From Stomoxys calcitrans (lineage: Eukaryota > Arthropoda > Insecta > Diptera > Muscidae), in the NCBI RefSeq assembly GCF_963082655.1, contig NC_081554.1, positions 96,540,245 to 96,604,244 of the forward strand: DNA of 64,000 nt. Direction: 5' to 3'. Both the position numbers and the translations under genes were made by a program. The notes below the pieces were generated by a model, which did no database searches, was not told the origin of the DNA, and saw nothing but the letters and a program-made list of their open reading frames with translations. Shown here piece after piece: positions 30,364 through 41,500 of this stretch; positions within the stretch are counted from its first letter, which is position 1, and each line of letters opens with the position of its first letter.

Positions 30364-31261
30364 ATGAGAAATTCCAAGAAAAAACAATTCTCAAAAACCA
30401 AAGTAATCACTCTCTTTAATATCCTGTTGGAGAAGATTATACGAGATGCAGATCTGAATAGATATGGCACACTAATCACAAGAGAACACATGCTACTCGC
30501 CTATGCCGACGACATCGATTTCATAGGTCGGTCACCGGGAAGTAGCAACTGCAGCCTTTGAAAGAATCAAAAGAGAGTCTGTGAAAATGGGTCTGGCTGT
30601 AAATGGAGATAAGACCAAATGGATGGTTTCAGCTCCCGAAAAGCCTTGCACAACCGAGCAGATAAAGAAAATGGAGAAAGTTGGGAACCACAACTTTGAC
30701 ACAGTCAGTAACTTTATCTATCAGTAACTTTATCTACCGAATGACACCAGTTTTGAGATTAAGCCAAAAATAATACTAGCAAACAGATGCTACTTTGGAC
30801 TCAGTAAGCAGGGTAGAAACAAGGCCACCTCGCGACGGACGAAGATTACACTATACAAGACTCTGATACTACCAGTGCTGTTATATGGTTCTGAAGCTTG
30901 GGTACTTGTGAAAGCAGATGAGGCAGTGCTTGGAGTATTTTAGAGAAAAATATATGGACCAGTTTGCGATAATGGAGAATATAGGCGACGTATGAACCAC
31001 GAGCTTACACGCACCAAAATACAACGGCTGTGTTGGCTAGGTCATGTTGTCAGAATGGATGAAGAAGCTCCAGCAAAGAAGTCTTTTGAAGGCAAACACG
31101 GTGGTACGAGCAAACCGGGAAGACCAAAAGCCCGATGGAAAGATCAAGTGGTGGGAGACACCTCGAAACTTAGTGTCAGAGAATTAAGAATGAGCGCAGA
31201 AGATCGAGGCGCTTGGAACGCTATTCTACGTTCGGCTAGTGGAACAAATATTTTGTCATAG
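30364..31261 (+). pseudogene. RTE-like LINE, RT to C-terminus, frameshifted
   Basis: FNILLEKIIRDADL and LLAYADDIDFIGRS (RT catalytic block) lie at 30415-30535. After a frameshift come FERIKRESVKMGLAVNGDK (30570-30627) and LYGSEAWVL (30880-30915). The last frame (30992-31261) holds LCWLGHVVRMDEEAP, GRPKARWKDQV and AEDRGAWNAILRSA. That C-terminal design (GHVxRM, RWxDxV, DRxxWR) is shared with RTE/BovB-type elements. Frame breaks include a 16-bp tandem duplication at 30705-30736. The 5' half is absent. Confidence 0.75.
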
Positions 31262-33030
31262 CCAATTAAAGTAAAGTAAGTAAAGTAATCACTCTTGTCC
31301 AAACCCTCGAAGAAGTTAAAGCTAGATACTAATATTTCTTATAAGAAAATGTCTACTGGGATTATTAATGGAACTTATTGGCGAATGTCGGCTGCGCGCT
31401 CCCTCATAAACCGATCTCCTAATTTAACCTTTTGGCTCTCAAGAAGATGCAATTATAATCCGATTTGCTTGAAATTTTGCACGTGAGATTTTTTTATAAC
31501 TTCTAACAGGCGTAACACGACGATAACTTCTAACAGACGGTCCACATCGGAGCGCTTCTATATAAACTGATCTCCTTATTAGAAAAGCTAATTCAAAAAT
31601 CTTTTCAAATGCGATCGATTGTACTGAAAAACAAGAGACCACAAAACATAAATTCTTCCCCAAATTTCGTATTACCTCTCAAAATCATTTTTTTAATCCA
31701 CAGACACTATCATCATTTGTTTAATATGGTCTCATTCATTCCGCACCACTCCGTTTGCGTTATATTGACTTTGCCATAATTCGCCTTGTAACACATCATC
31801 CAGGATTTGCCGACATTTTCATCCACATGCATACAATGGTAATTTATTCATAATCTCTTTACACAATCTAATGTCCAATATGTCGCTATTGTGCGCTAAT
31901 GCCACTTGCTATAGTGTTCGGGGCAATCTAAAAACTAAATAGTTCTACCACCATCACCGCCACTGCCAATGACCAAAGACCAATACTTTGCCGTCGCCGT
32001 CAGCAGTGCCATGAACCTCTGGCCTCAAAACAAATCCATTTTCTGACATGGTTTTATCAATCATCATAATCATCAACGACATGGCAGGCCACAGCGTCAC
32101 ACATACCAAGGAGTCGGAGCCCGCCAAGGGCCGACAGCGCGAGTGGGGGGTTGTAATGGCTATAAATATTCATTATGATCGTAAATGCAACATCATCGGT
32201 AGACCGCTGATAGAAGTGGGTGGACGCGCCTCCTGCAACTCACTGCAACAGCATCTTCATTCCCACAGCAGTAACGTTCTCTCTCAAGCTCTCACTCTTT
32301 CTAGCTGTAGCAAACCAATCGAAATCTAAATGTACGAGTTCAGCTGGCAGTGCATTCGATTACATGCGTAATGGCTGGACATCCATAATCACAAAATAAA
32401 ACGCCCCATAATATTTGGTTGGCAACGTAAAACTCATCCACATCAGAACACCCAAGCCCATTTGCCCTTGTACAACAGCCGTCTATGAAATAGGGTGTAC
32501 CGGTGAGATTTAGAGAGCTAAAACTTCACTTATGCTGCTCATTGGATACGACCTTATGGCTCACCTAAGCTAGTGTATAATACAGTCGTCAGCATAAGTA
32601 TTTTGACAAACTAATTTTCGAACAGTTTAGCTTATAGAAAACGGGGAAGTTGTTCTGTGTGGTCTTTCAGCACCACATATGAGAATTGCATAAGGATGTT
32701 GTGTAAGTATCACAAAAATGAGCTGCATAGACGGGAGTTCCAACAGTCATGTGGATATGGGCAAAGCGATAATAGTGAACAGGAAACTCTAGCCACCTTT
32801 CGAAACGGAATGTACACCAGTGGCTGCTACTATGTCTATATGCAAGGAACTGTTGAGCAGGCAATTTCTCAGTTACTTTTCAATAATCAAATCTTTCTTT
32901 CATGGTCATTAGGCCCGACTCCATTTTGGAGAAAAAACAACCAAAGAAATTTTTTTACAATAAAATTAAAATTTCCTAATATGACTTAAAGTAGTCACAA
33001 ATGGTCTAGCTTAAGACTTCATATTTATTA
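31262..33030. other. no gene seen; one short repeat fragment
   Basis: 31380-31570 resembles degenerate family-A body ('tgcaattataatccgatttgcttgaaattttgca'). The rest is AT-rich and shows no recognisable coding content; frames such as 32048-32329 and 32657-32989 have no domain. Confidence 0.5.
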
Positions 33031-33575
33031 TACCCTACACCACCACTGTGGCACAGTGTATTATAACTTTGTGCATTTGTTTGCAATGCTAAGAAGGAGA
33101 AAAGCTAGACCCACTGATAATTATATAGATTGGCTAAGAATCACTTTCTGATTCGATTTAGCTATTTCCGTCTGTCTCTCTGTCCATATATTCTTGTAAT
33201 CAAGGTACTGTCGTACCAACGGTTGTAAAATTTTGCACAATTCATTGTTTTTGGTCCAAGACACACGCTATTGATTGCAAAAAAATCGATATGGTCTTTA
33301 AAAGCTGTGCAAGCCACAATCTTGGTTCGATCTTTACAAAATTTTGCATGAGGTGTTCAATTTGACGTCCCAATATGTGAGCACATTTTCATCAAAACCG
33401 GTACAGATTTATATGTAGCATACATATATATTTTTTTAGCCGATCTTCATCTTTAAAACTGCTGCAGCCAGAATTTGGGTCCTATTATAAAAAAATCTTG
33501 GTGTTCTATTCGATATTTCAGTATGCATACAAAATTAAAGTGGTAGGTAGACTGGGTGGTGTAGGGTATTAAACA
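33031..33575 (-). repeat. family-C DINE-like repeat
   Basis: Starts 'ttataccctacaccaccactgtggcacagtgtattataac' (tail side), holds 'tgattcgatttagctatttccgtctg' and degenerate body units, and closes with 'tggtgtagggtatt'. Confidence 0.75.
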
Positions 33576-33664
33576 GTCGGCTGTGACTGACTATTGGCTT
33601 TTATTCAAACTTTATGTTAGAATATATATTAGGCCATGTATAAATATCTTGGGTGGCATAAGTA

Positions 33665-34219
33665 AAGGGTGATTTTTTAGCTATTGTCTTTTTGGCTTAA
33701 ACAGCTCACGCACGTTTCGTGTTTTTTCGCTACCGTAAGATAATATCCAAATTGTTTTTCCCAAAATGCATATGCTTCACTTGCATGACATTTGGTTTAA
33801 CAAGACCAGTACCACATGCCATACAGCACGCGAAACAATGGACTTATTGAGAGGCGAATTCGTTGAACATATTATTTCACGTTCGGGGCCGGTCAATTGG
33901 CCGCCTAGATCGTGTGCTTTAACGCCTTCAGACTATTTTTTGTGGAGCTATGCTAAAGCTCATGTCCATACAGATAACATTGAAATATTTATTCGTGAGA
34001 TACCGGCCGAAATGTTGGAAAGACTATGCCAAAATTGGACTAAATGGATGGACCATTTGAGGCGCATTCACGGTCAGCATTTGCATGAAATACATAATTC
34101 AAGCATTGAATTATATGAACCGTACTATCGATTCAAATAAAAATTGTATGAATTTTTCACAATTTCATGTGTGTTTTTATTTTTGAAAAACTTTCCTATA
34201 GCTCTTAAAAGCGCACCCT
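33665..34219 (+). mobile_element. internally deleted mariner-like element, DD41D type
   Basis: 555 bp flanked by TA at 33663-33664 and 34220-34221. The termini aagggtgattttttagctat and its degenerate inverse at 34190-34219 are the inverted repeats. Inside, 33766-34140 encodes the transposase C-terminal part: LHDIWF, TTCHTARETMDLL, NWPPRSCALTPSDYFLW, AEMLERLCQNW, GQHLHEI. The second catalytic Asp is replaced (NKTST where QQDGA is usual), while the third (TPSD) is kept. The gap between those positions is 41 residues, which fits the DD41D (rosa-like) group. The N-terminal half is missing, so it is dead. Confidence 0.8.
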
Positions 34220-34484
34220 TAGTTTTGACATATAATTTTATTTTTTTTTCTCTCTTTCGAGACCAGCTCAATGATTGGAGAAGCAAATGGAAAAGAAAAG
34301 CCAAAGATAGCAACACACACCAACCACTATGGGACGCGTTTCGTCTTTTTATTAAATTATTTAGGTTAGGTTGAAAAGAGGGTGCAGATATTAATCCGCC
34401 CCATGGCACTGGACATACACCTAAGCCAGTAATCGGCTTGTTATGCGCTCTTAAAACTATAAAGTAACCTCCAAAAAGAAAATT

Positions 34485-35290
34485 TTAAATTAAGAGTTCC
34501 GTGCTACTTACAAAATCCTTAATTGTTTTCAATACCACTCCCCTAAGTTGGTTCATGTCTGATATTGTGTCTCCACCCAAATACCGGTATCTGTTGGACG
34601 CGAAAGCCGGGCAATGAGAAAGGAAATGCTCCAACGTCTCATCATCTTCCCCGCATGCCCTACCCATGCTATCACTTACCGCACCGATTTTACATTAGTG
34701 AGCTCTTAGCCCTATGTGTCCCGATAGCTATACTGACCTCCTTCTTGCTTCCTTTCAGTAATAGCCTCGTCTTCTCACGATCTGGATCCCCCTATAGGAT
34801 TTTCGCCGTCCTACCGACCGTTTCGCTGTTCCACAATGTTGCATGCGCACTCGTCGCCCACTCCCTTAACTCGGACTGCGTCGACCCGAAAGGCTTCGGG
34901 TTAACCAAGTTTATTGACGGCAGTCCTCTGGCCTACACCGCCAAATCGTCTGCCCTTTCATTTCGACTTGCTCCGTTATGGCCCGGCACCCAAACGATGC
35001 GGATTTTGCCATTCTCAGAAAAGGCGTTCATCTCCTTCCTACACTGCAAGACTGTTCGTGACCTTACCGTCCTGGTTGTTATTGCCCTTATGGCAATTTT
35101 ACTGTCGGTAAAGATGATCAGACTCGACGTCATCTCGTTAGCACCACACCACCTCACGCATTTCGTGATCGCCCGGATCTCCGCCTGCAGCACCGTATTA
35201 TCGTCAGGCAGTCTAAAACAGATTTCAGACCCTGGGTTCTCAATGTAACCCCTGGCCCACTTTGTTCGCTAGCTTTGATCCATCCGTGTA
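34485..35290 (-). pseudogene. LINE copy 1 RNase H and C-terminal zinc motif
   Basis: YTDGSKLANK (about 35270), LQAEIRAI (about 35180), IIFTDSKIAIRAI (about 35110) and VWVPGHNGASRNERADDLA (about 34940-34995) are the four RNase H blocks with all acidic residues visible. A TGA and frameshifts break the frame. Downstream, CGEDDETLEHFLSHCPAF (about 34590-34650) is the usual C-terminal Cys/His motif. Confidence 0.8.
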
Positions 35291-35476
35291 ACATGATCTT
35301 TCAGATGGCAATACTAGTGTTTCGTCAATCCAAGACTGTGCCGATGGCAGCAGTGTCTGGCACTCGACTTCAAGGTTTATCTCAGGTATCCGATTGGAAA
35401 CCTCTTCCCTTCCCTCCAGGTCTCCTTTCGTCGCCTCGATTATACCGCGATGGTATGAGCTGGTCCCATCCTCAAA

Positions 35477-36744
35477 CTATTCTCCCATCGCCTCCAGTCT
35501 CATGGCCGCAGTGGCTGCCTCACACTTAATCTGTATGTCAATGGGCCGAATATCTAGAATAGTCTCCAGTGCCCTAGTGGGCGTGGTCCTCATCGCTCCG
35601 CCTATGCCAAGACAACATGTTCTCCGAACCTGTTGTATGGTCCTTATGTTGCACTTTTTCTCGATAGCAGTCCACCAAACTACTGAGGCGTAAGTAAGAA
35701 TTGGTCTAATCACGCTCCTGTAGAGCCAGTGGACTATCCTAGGATTCAGGCCCCATTTCGAGCCTACGGCCCGTCTACATATTGCCCAACATCTGTAAGT
35801 CTTCTCTGTACGCTCCTGAATGTAACACTTCCAATTCAGTTTTCTGTCCAAGGTCACACTTAAATATTTGACCTTGTCAGATATCGAAATTGTCTGAAAT
35901 TAAGGAAACGTGGTGTGTTAAATTGGCCTACTTTCGTCTTCCTCGTGAACAGGCATATTTCAGTCTTCTCTGGGATAACATCGGGACCTCTGGGTCTAGC
36001 CCAATCATATGCCATATGCAAGACCCTTTCGGCCCTTCTGCGTAGCTGTTTCGGATCCTTACCCCTTAGAAGTATTATAACATAGTCTGCGTAGCAGACG
36101 GGATCAAATCCCTCCTCAGTCAGCATCCATATTAGGTCATTTATGGTGGTCACCCATAGGAGTGGCGATCAAGTGTCCCTCTGTGGCGTGCCTTGTGCCA
36201 CTTTCTCCTTTATATTTATGTCATGGAACCCGCTATGTATCCACCTGTCCTTAGCATATGGTATATAGAGTCTCTAAGGAGCGGGTCCACACTGTACTGC
36301 TCTGAGGATTTGTGTGTTGGTCCGGATCAGTGTATCGATCCGCACATTTTTAAAAGCCCCCTTGATGTCAATTCATACCGCCAGCGTGTATGTTTTGGCA
36401 TCGAAGAATCTTTCTAATTTATGCAAAACCTCGTGCAGGGTAGTCTTCACCGACCTTCCCTTGACATAGGCATGCTGTTTGTATTTAAGCAGTTCGCTGG
36501 ATTCTCTACTCTTTATCATGGTGTCCTCAATACATTCTATGGTTTTGAGTAGAAAGGATGTAAGGCTTATAGGCTGTAGGCCCTTGATGTCGTATAGCTT
36601 GCCTTGCCGGACTTGGGTATAAATACCAACCCTACTTCCTGCCACTCTGTTGGAGTATATGCAAGTCCCAGAAACGCTGTGAACATAGGTGGGGCGCCAG
36701 ATAGTCGGCCTCCTTCTGTAGTAACGGCGGAAATATTCCATCAC
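35477..36744 (-). pseudogene. LINE copy 1 reverse transcriptase
   Basis: LQPISLTSFLLKTIE and RGRSVKTTLHEVLHKLE (36440-36600) are RT fingers. The palm block reads CYADYVIILL where YADD is needed, so the catalytic pair is broken. PEKTEICLFTRK follows (about 35940), then the thumb region LDRKLNWK, WGLNPRIVHWLYRSVIRPI and GGAMRTTPT (35540-35850). Confidence 0.85.
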
Positions 36745-37324
36745 GTCCGGGTGACTTAAATAGTTTGAAGATCCTCAAGATTTCCTCGATCATAAATTCC
36801 GTTATGATAAGCCTTCGGCCAACCGGTAATCTTATTGTATTCCTTGAGCCGTATGTAATACACATCCCAATAAACTTCCGCCTTTTTACGACGTGCTCTG
36901 TTAAAAAGTCTGCGGACCTCTGTCCCAATATTGCGAATCTCCACGGTCATCCAGGGTTTTTCTTGGGCTGATTTCCTTTCCCGAAGAGGACAACTGTCTT
37001 CGAAGGACCCCACCAGTGCTGTCGTAATCCTGTTGACATTTTCGTCAATGCCTTCTATGCTTGGACAATCTAAATTATCATGCCCAAGACTCATTTTGAG
37101 TAGCCTTCCGAATTTTGTTCAGTTGGTTTTCAACATATTCCGGAAGCTTATCGGATTCGGCTATTAACAAAGATAGCGGTGTTACCAATATTAAGTGTTA
37201 TTGGGTCGTTAGTATTCAAGAACTCTGCCAGGCCCCGTATATTAATGTTGGTACTACCCCACGAAATGTAGTGAGAGTTCGCATCGCACACCTTACATGG
37301 TCGATGATTTTCACCTTTACAGGC

Positions 37325-38180
37325 AAAAACAAGTAAAAGTGTGCTAAGTTCGGCCGGGCCGAATCTTATATAGCCTCCACTATGGATCGCATTTGACGAG
37401 TTCTTTTCCCGGCATCTCTTCTTAAGCAAAAAAAAGGATAAAAGAAAAGACATCGGACCACATTTAAATTATATGTTGGAGACCTGTGAAAAAGTAAGCA
37501 AATTCGAATAAGACTTGCGCCCTTTAGGGGCTCAAAAAATAAAATAGAGAGATCGATTTATATGGGAGCTGTATCAGGCTATAGACCAATTCAGACCATA
37601 ATAAACACGTATGTTGATGGCCATGAGAGGATCCGTCGTACAAAATTTCAGGCAAATCGGATAATAATTGCGACATCTAGAGGCTCAAGAAGTCAAAATC
37701 TCAGATCGGTTTATATGGCAGCTATATCAGGTTATGAACCGATTTGAACCTTATTTGGCATAGTTGTTGAAAGGCATAGTAAAATACGTCATGGAAAATT
37801 GAAGCCAAATCGGATAGGAATTGCGCCATCTAGAAGCTCAAGAAGTCAAGTCACCAGATCGGTTTAAATGATAGCTATATCAGGTTACGGACCGATTTAA
37901 ACCATGCTTGGCACAGTTGAAGGATATCATAACAAAATACTTCGTGCAAAATTTCATTCAAATCGGATACGAATTGCGCCCTCTAGTGGCTCAAGAAGTC
38001 AAGATTGAAGATCGGTTTATATGGCAGCTATATCAGATTATAGACCGATTTGGACCTATTTTAGCACAGTTTTTGGAAGTCAAATTTCATTCTAATCGAA
38101 TAAGAATTGCGCCCTCTAGAGGCTCAGGAAGTCAAATCCCAAGATCGGTTTATAGCGCAGCTATATCAAAACATGGACGT
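37325..38180 (+). repeat. family-A DINE-like element, tail missing
   Basis: Head 'aaaacaagtaaaagtgtgctaag' with intact palindrome ttcggccgggccgaa (37349-37363), 'atatagcctccactatgg', then at least four body units with 'gcgccctctagtggctcaagaagtcaag' style blocks. It ends inside the body, without the microsatellite and tail. Confidence 0.85.
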
Positions 38181-38189
38181 ACGAAATTA

Positions 38190-39690
38190 GTAGAATATAA
38201 AAACTTGAAAATAACAATTCGGCAGAGCCTGACCGTGATTCAAACCTGGGCACACGCAGCAACAGCGAGAACCTTTGCCGTTTTCTAGCTTTTGACGCCA
38301 TCAATACAACTTCCAAAAGATGCACAGAATCATGTGTATGCCATGGGAGTAGTGTTATTGTGTAGACAAGAAATCTGCCATTACACAAACACATTCATTG
38401 AAGAAAGGACCGCTAACAGAAAGGGTCGTCGAGCGTGGTTAATGTGGTGTTTATATCATAGAGGCGTCTTCGCTATAAATTCTATATAAGTGCAGCATAC
38501 CATCGTGAGGCCCTTCACACCCAATATTCTAATCATGGCTTTCCTTTTCCATTGCCAAAAAAAAACTCCGATCATTGAGCTCGTCTCGCAAGAGAAACAA
38601 ACAAAAATTGTAAAATTAAATGATCTTTACCCTAACAGGCAAAAAAACTTGGATATTATTTTTGTTAAACTTGTTTTTCTACCTTGTCCGGAGTCGAGAT
38701 AATTTTCTCGATTCCGACTCCGGGCAAAACTGCTCGACTCCGACTTCGCAGTGCTGCTTTAAACCGACATACTAAATCTCCTATGGCACTGTGACATACA
38801 TATTTTCAGTACAACCTAATGTCAAAAAAATATCACAGTATATTTCCCACTTGTTTGTGCTCCAGTGACATGACTGTGTCACCGTCAACGAAATCACACT
38901 AATCATGTTGGAAAACCAATGATGATGGGGTTTTTTCATATATCCGCTGTGACGAATTATGACTTTTATTCAATCACATCTTTAAGCTCCTTAACCAACA
39001 AACTCCACACTCGTCCTCTTCCACTCATAGTTATTATCCCTGTATGCATTGGAAGTTGCTGATACTGCTGCTGCTCATTTAATAGCAACAGGACGTCTGG
39101 GACAGTCTGGCCAAGAACGTCGGAACATAAGCCATTAATCAAACTATTAGCACTCTGCAAAGGATACATTGCAATGGGAAGAGAATGAATGAATTTCTTA
39201 CAATTTATATTTGTCAGCACAGTCATGGCACACCCCCAGGCACATCCTCCTTAGGCGTATGTATGTATGTGTGTGTGTGTGTGTATATGCAATGCCCATA
39301 TAGCCGTTGCCAAATGCTACTGTTGCCGTTATCCTTGTTTTCCCCCTCTCATAATGAAATGCATTTCAATTTTATTCCGAGCCTGTTATTGCCGTCACTG
39401 CTGATACTGATGCTGCTGTTAAGTCTTTGATTATATGGCCGTGTAAATTTTGGAGGGTTACTCTCCGGTTGTTGTTATTTTTTTATATTTATTGAATTTT
39501 ACAGCCCTTCGGAATATAAACATACGGTTTGATGTAAGTAGTCATTCTCTTTGCACATACATCCATAATGTACTTGTTCAAAAGACCGCTAAAATTGAAT
39601 TCATGAGGATATTTATGAGCTACTAAGGCCTGCAGAATGCTGTGCACAGTGGGTCAAAATATTATGCTATAAGGAAATGCGCAATCTTCA
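38190..39690. other. no gene seen; GACTCC repeat and microsatellite
   Basis: Contains a short (gactcc)-type repeat (38688-38750) and a (GTAT)/(GT)n run (39257-39288). Otherwise AT-rich and unrecognised. Confidence 0.5.
39257..39288. repeat. (GTAT)n(GT)n microsatellite
   Basis: gtatgtatgtatgtgtgtgtg type run of about 32 bp. Confidence 0.9.
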
Positions 39691-41400
39691 TATGACATAG
39701 TTCTCTGAACCTGTTGTGTTGCATTTTTTCTCCATCGCAGTCCGCCGAACTACTAAGGCGTAGGTTAGTATTGCTCTTATCAAGCTCCTGTAGATTCAGT
39801 GAAGTATCCTCGGATTCAGGCCCCATTTCGAGTTTACTGTCCTGTTTTTGTTGTTATAAAGGTGTGTTATGTTATTCTATTTTTCTTCTACTTGGTTCTG
39901 TTGAAGATCCAGATTCAGAAACTCTGCTACTAAAGTGGGATGTGTCCAGAGGGATATGGGTCTGAGTCGAGTGGTTATGGCTGGGCAGTTATCTACGCAG
40001 TGCCCGACAACTGTGAGCCTTTGCGGTATGCTCTCGAATGGGACACTTCCTGCACAGGTTCCTGTTCAAGATCACCCCCAAGTATAAGACCTAGTCGGAT
40101 ATCGAAATCACTCTGATGAGGAAACTTGGTGCGCAAAATTGGCCCACATTCGTCTTCCTTGTGAACTGGCAGATTTAAATCTTACATTCAGACCTCTAGG
40201 TCTAGCTCGGTGATATATCTTCTCCAAGACCCTCTCGGCATAGCTTATTCGGAATAGATAAAGTTTTGCACGGCAGAGGCAGAGGGGCAAACCAACGCTG
40301 AAAATTTTCTCATGATCTCGATTAGAATCTAACCCACTACAGACACGCCTGCCCATGAAGGCCTGGTTCGCTTATTCGGATCACTAACCCTTAGAAGTAT
40401 TGTAGCATTTTCTGCGTAGCAGACGGGCTTAAATCCCTCCTCAGTCAGCATCCGTAATGGGTCATTTATGTTAGTCACCCATAGGAGTGGCGATAAAATG
40501 TCCCCCTGCGGCGTGCCCTCCCTCATATTTATGTCATGGCAAAACCAAACTTATCCACCTGCTCTTAAGGATATGGTTTATCAAGTCTATAAGGACCGGG
40601 TTCACCCGGTACAGGTCTAAGGATTGGATCATTGTGTGGGCCCACACATTGTTAAAACCCCCCTCGATGTCAATGCATACCGCCAATGTGTACGTCTTGG
40701 CATCGAAGAATTCTTCTATTTTATGCACAACCTCGTGCAGGGCAGTCTCCACCGACCTTCCCATGACATAGGCATTCTGTTTGTATTTAAGTAGTCCGCT
40801 GGATATCCTACTCTTTATCATGGTATCCATGATACGTTTCATGGTCTTGAGTAAAGAGGACGCAAGGCTTTTAGGTCTGTAGGCCTTTGTTGCCAGGTTT
40901 GGATAATCTCTGTTGCCCCCTGCCAGGCTTTCGGAGTATATCCAAGTCCTTGATAAGCTCTGAATATAACGTTCAGATGGGGCGCCAAGTAGTCCACCTC
41001 CTTCTTTACTACGTCCAGGTGACTTAAACAGTTGGAAGCTCCTCAAGGCTTCCCGAAAATATAAGCCTTTGATCAACATCATTGTTCCAATATTCCAGTG
41101 TCTCCGTGAGTCCCGGCGTATCCTAAGCAGGACCTCAGTTGTCTGTGCTCTCCCTCCCATGTCGTCTACTAACGTTTCAGTTTGGTCATTGGTTTTTGAG
41201 AGGAAGTTTTTCATTTTAGCGAAAATCTGTTCGTCTGCGGACCTTTCTCCCTTTGTTTGTTCAAACATAAAAAACATCGACGACAGTGTCAGCATGATTA
41301 GGAATGCAATAGTGTTGCCTTTCGAAGATAGTTGCACTCTTCTAGAGAGGAAACTGATCCAAGTAAAACCTTGGATGACCAGTAAGATTCGCGGAAATCA
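39690..41400. mobile_element. APE-RT-RNase H LINE, copy 2, rearranged
   Basis: The minus strand carries the RT of the same family as 34371-37324: AYRPKSLASSLLKTMKRIMDTMIKSR, GRSVETALHEVVHKIEEF, AVCIDIEGGFNNVWAHT (40640-40880), GTPQGDILSPLLW (about 40490) and CYAENATILL in place of YADD. The thumb region lies near 39700-39850, followed by about 130 bp that does not match copy 1. The 5' end (41262-41400) is inverted and reads on the plus strand (FEDSCTLLERK, KPWMTSKI). Frames are broken and it is inactive. Confidence 0.8.
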
Positions 41401-41424
41401 CTTAATGGATGAAGTCTTGCACTG

Positions 41425-41500
41425 CTGAGAGGAGAACCACTGCCGAAAATTCTCTGATCATCTCGCCAGGAATCATGCCTGGCTCGCTGCAGTGGTAAGT
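41425..41500 (-). mobile_element. SINE head fragment
   Basis: 'aaccactgccgaaaatt' and 'tctcgccaggaatcatgcctgg' match the B-box end of the SINE on the minus strand, degraded. Confidence 0.45.

Larger units (their letters stand above)
34371..37324 (-). mobile_element. APE-RT-RNase H LINE, copy 1, cut by a family-A repeat
   Basis: Minus-strand element ending at 34371 with aacctaacctaa on its own strand. From 5' to 3' it holds the end of an endonuclease (VCDANSHYISWGSTN, 37150-37310), a linker (FEDSCPLRERK, about 37000), RT fingers, RT palm, thumb, RNase H and a C-terminal zinc motif. The 5' part is missing because a family-A repeat starts at 37325. Many frameshifts. The domain order fits LOA/I/R1-type LINEs; LOA-like is my best guess. 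Confidence 0.85.

Noticed and set aside
32048..32329. A 93-codon plus-strand frame as a host exon
   Set aside because: Composition is not clearly coding, no domain, no convincing splice signals or neighbouring exons.
34565..35248. A 227-codon plus-strand open frame
   Set aside because: It lies antisense to the RNase H of the LINE at 34485-35290, whose motifs are clear. The plus-strand translation has no domain.
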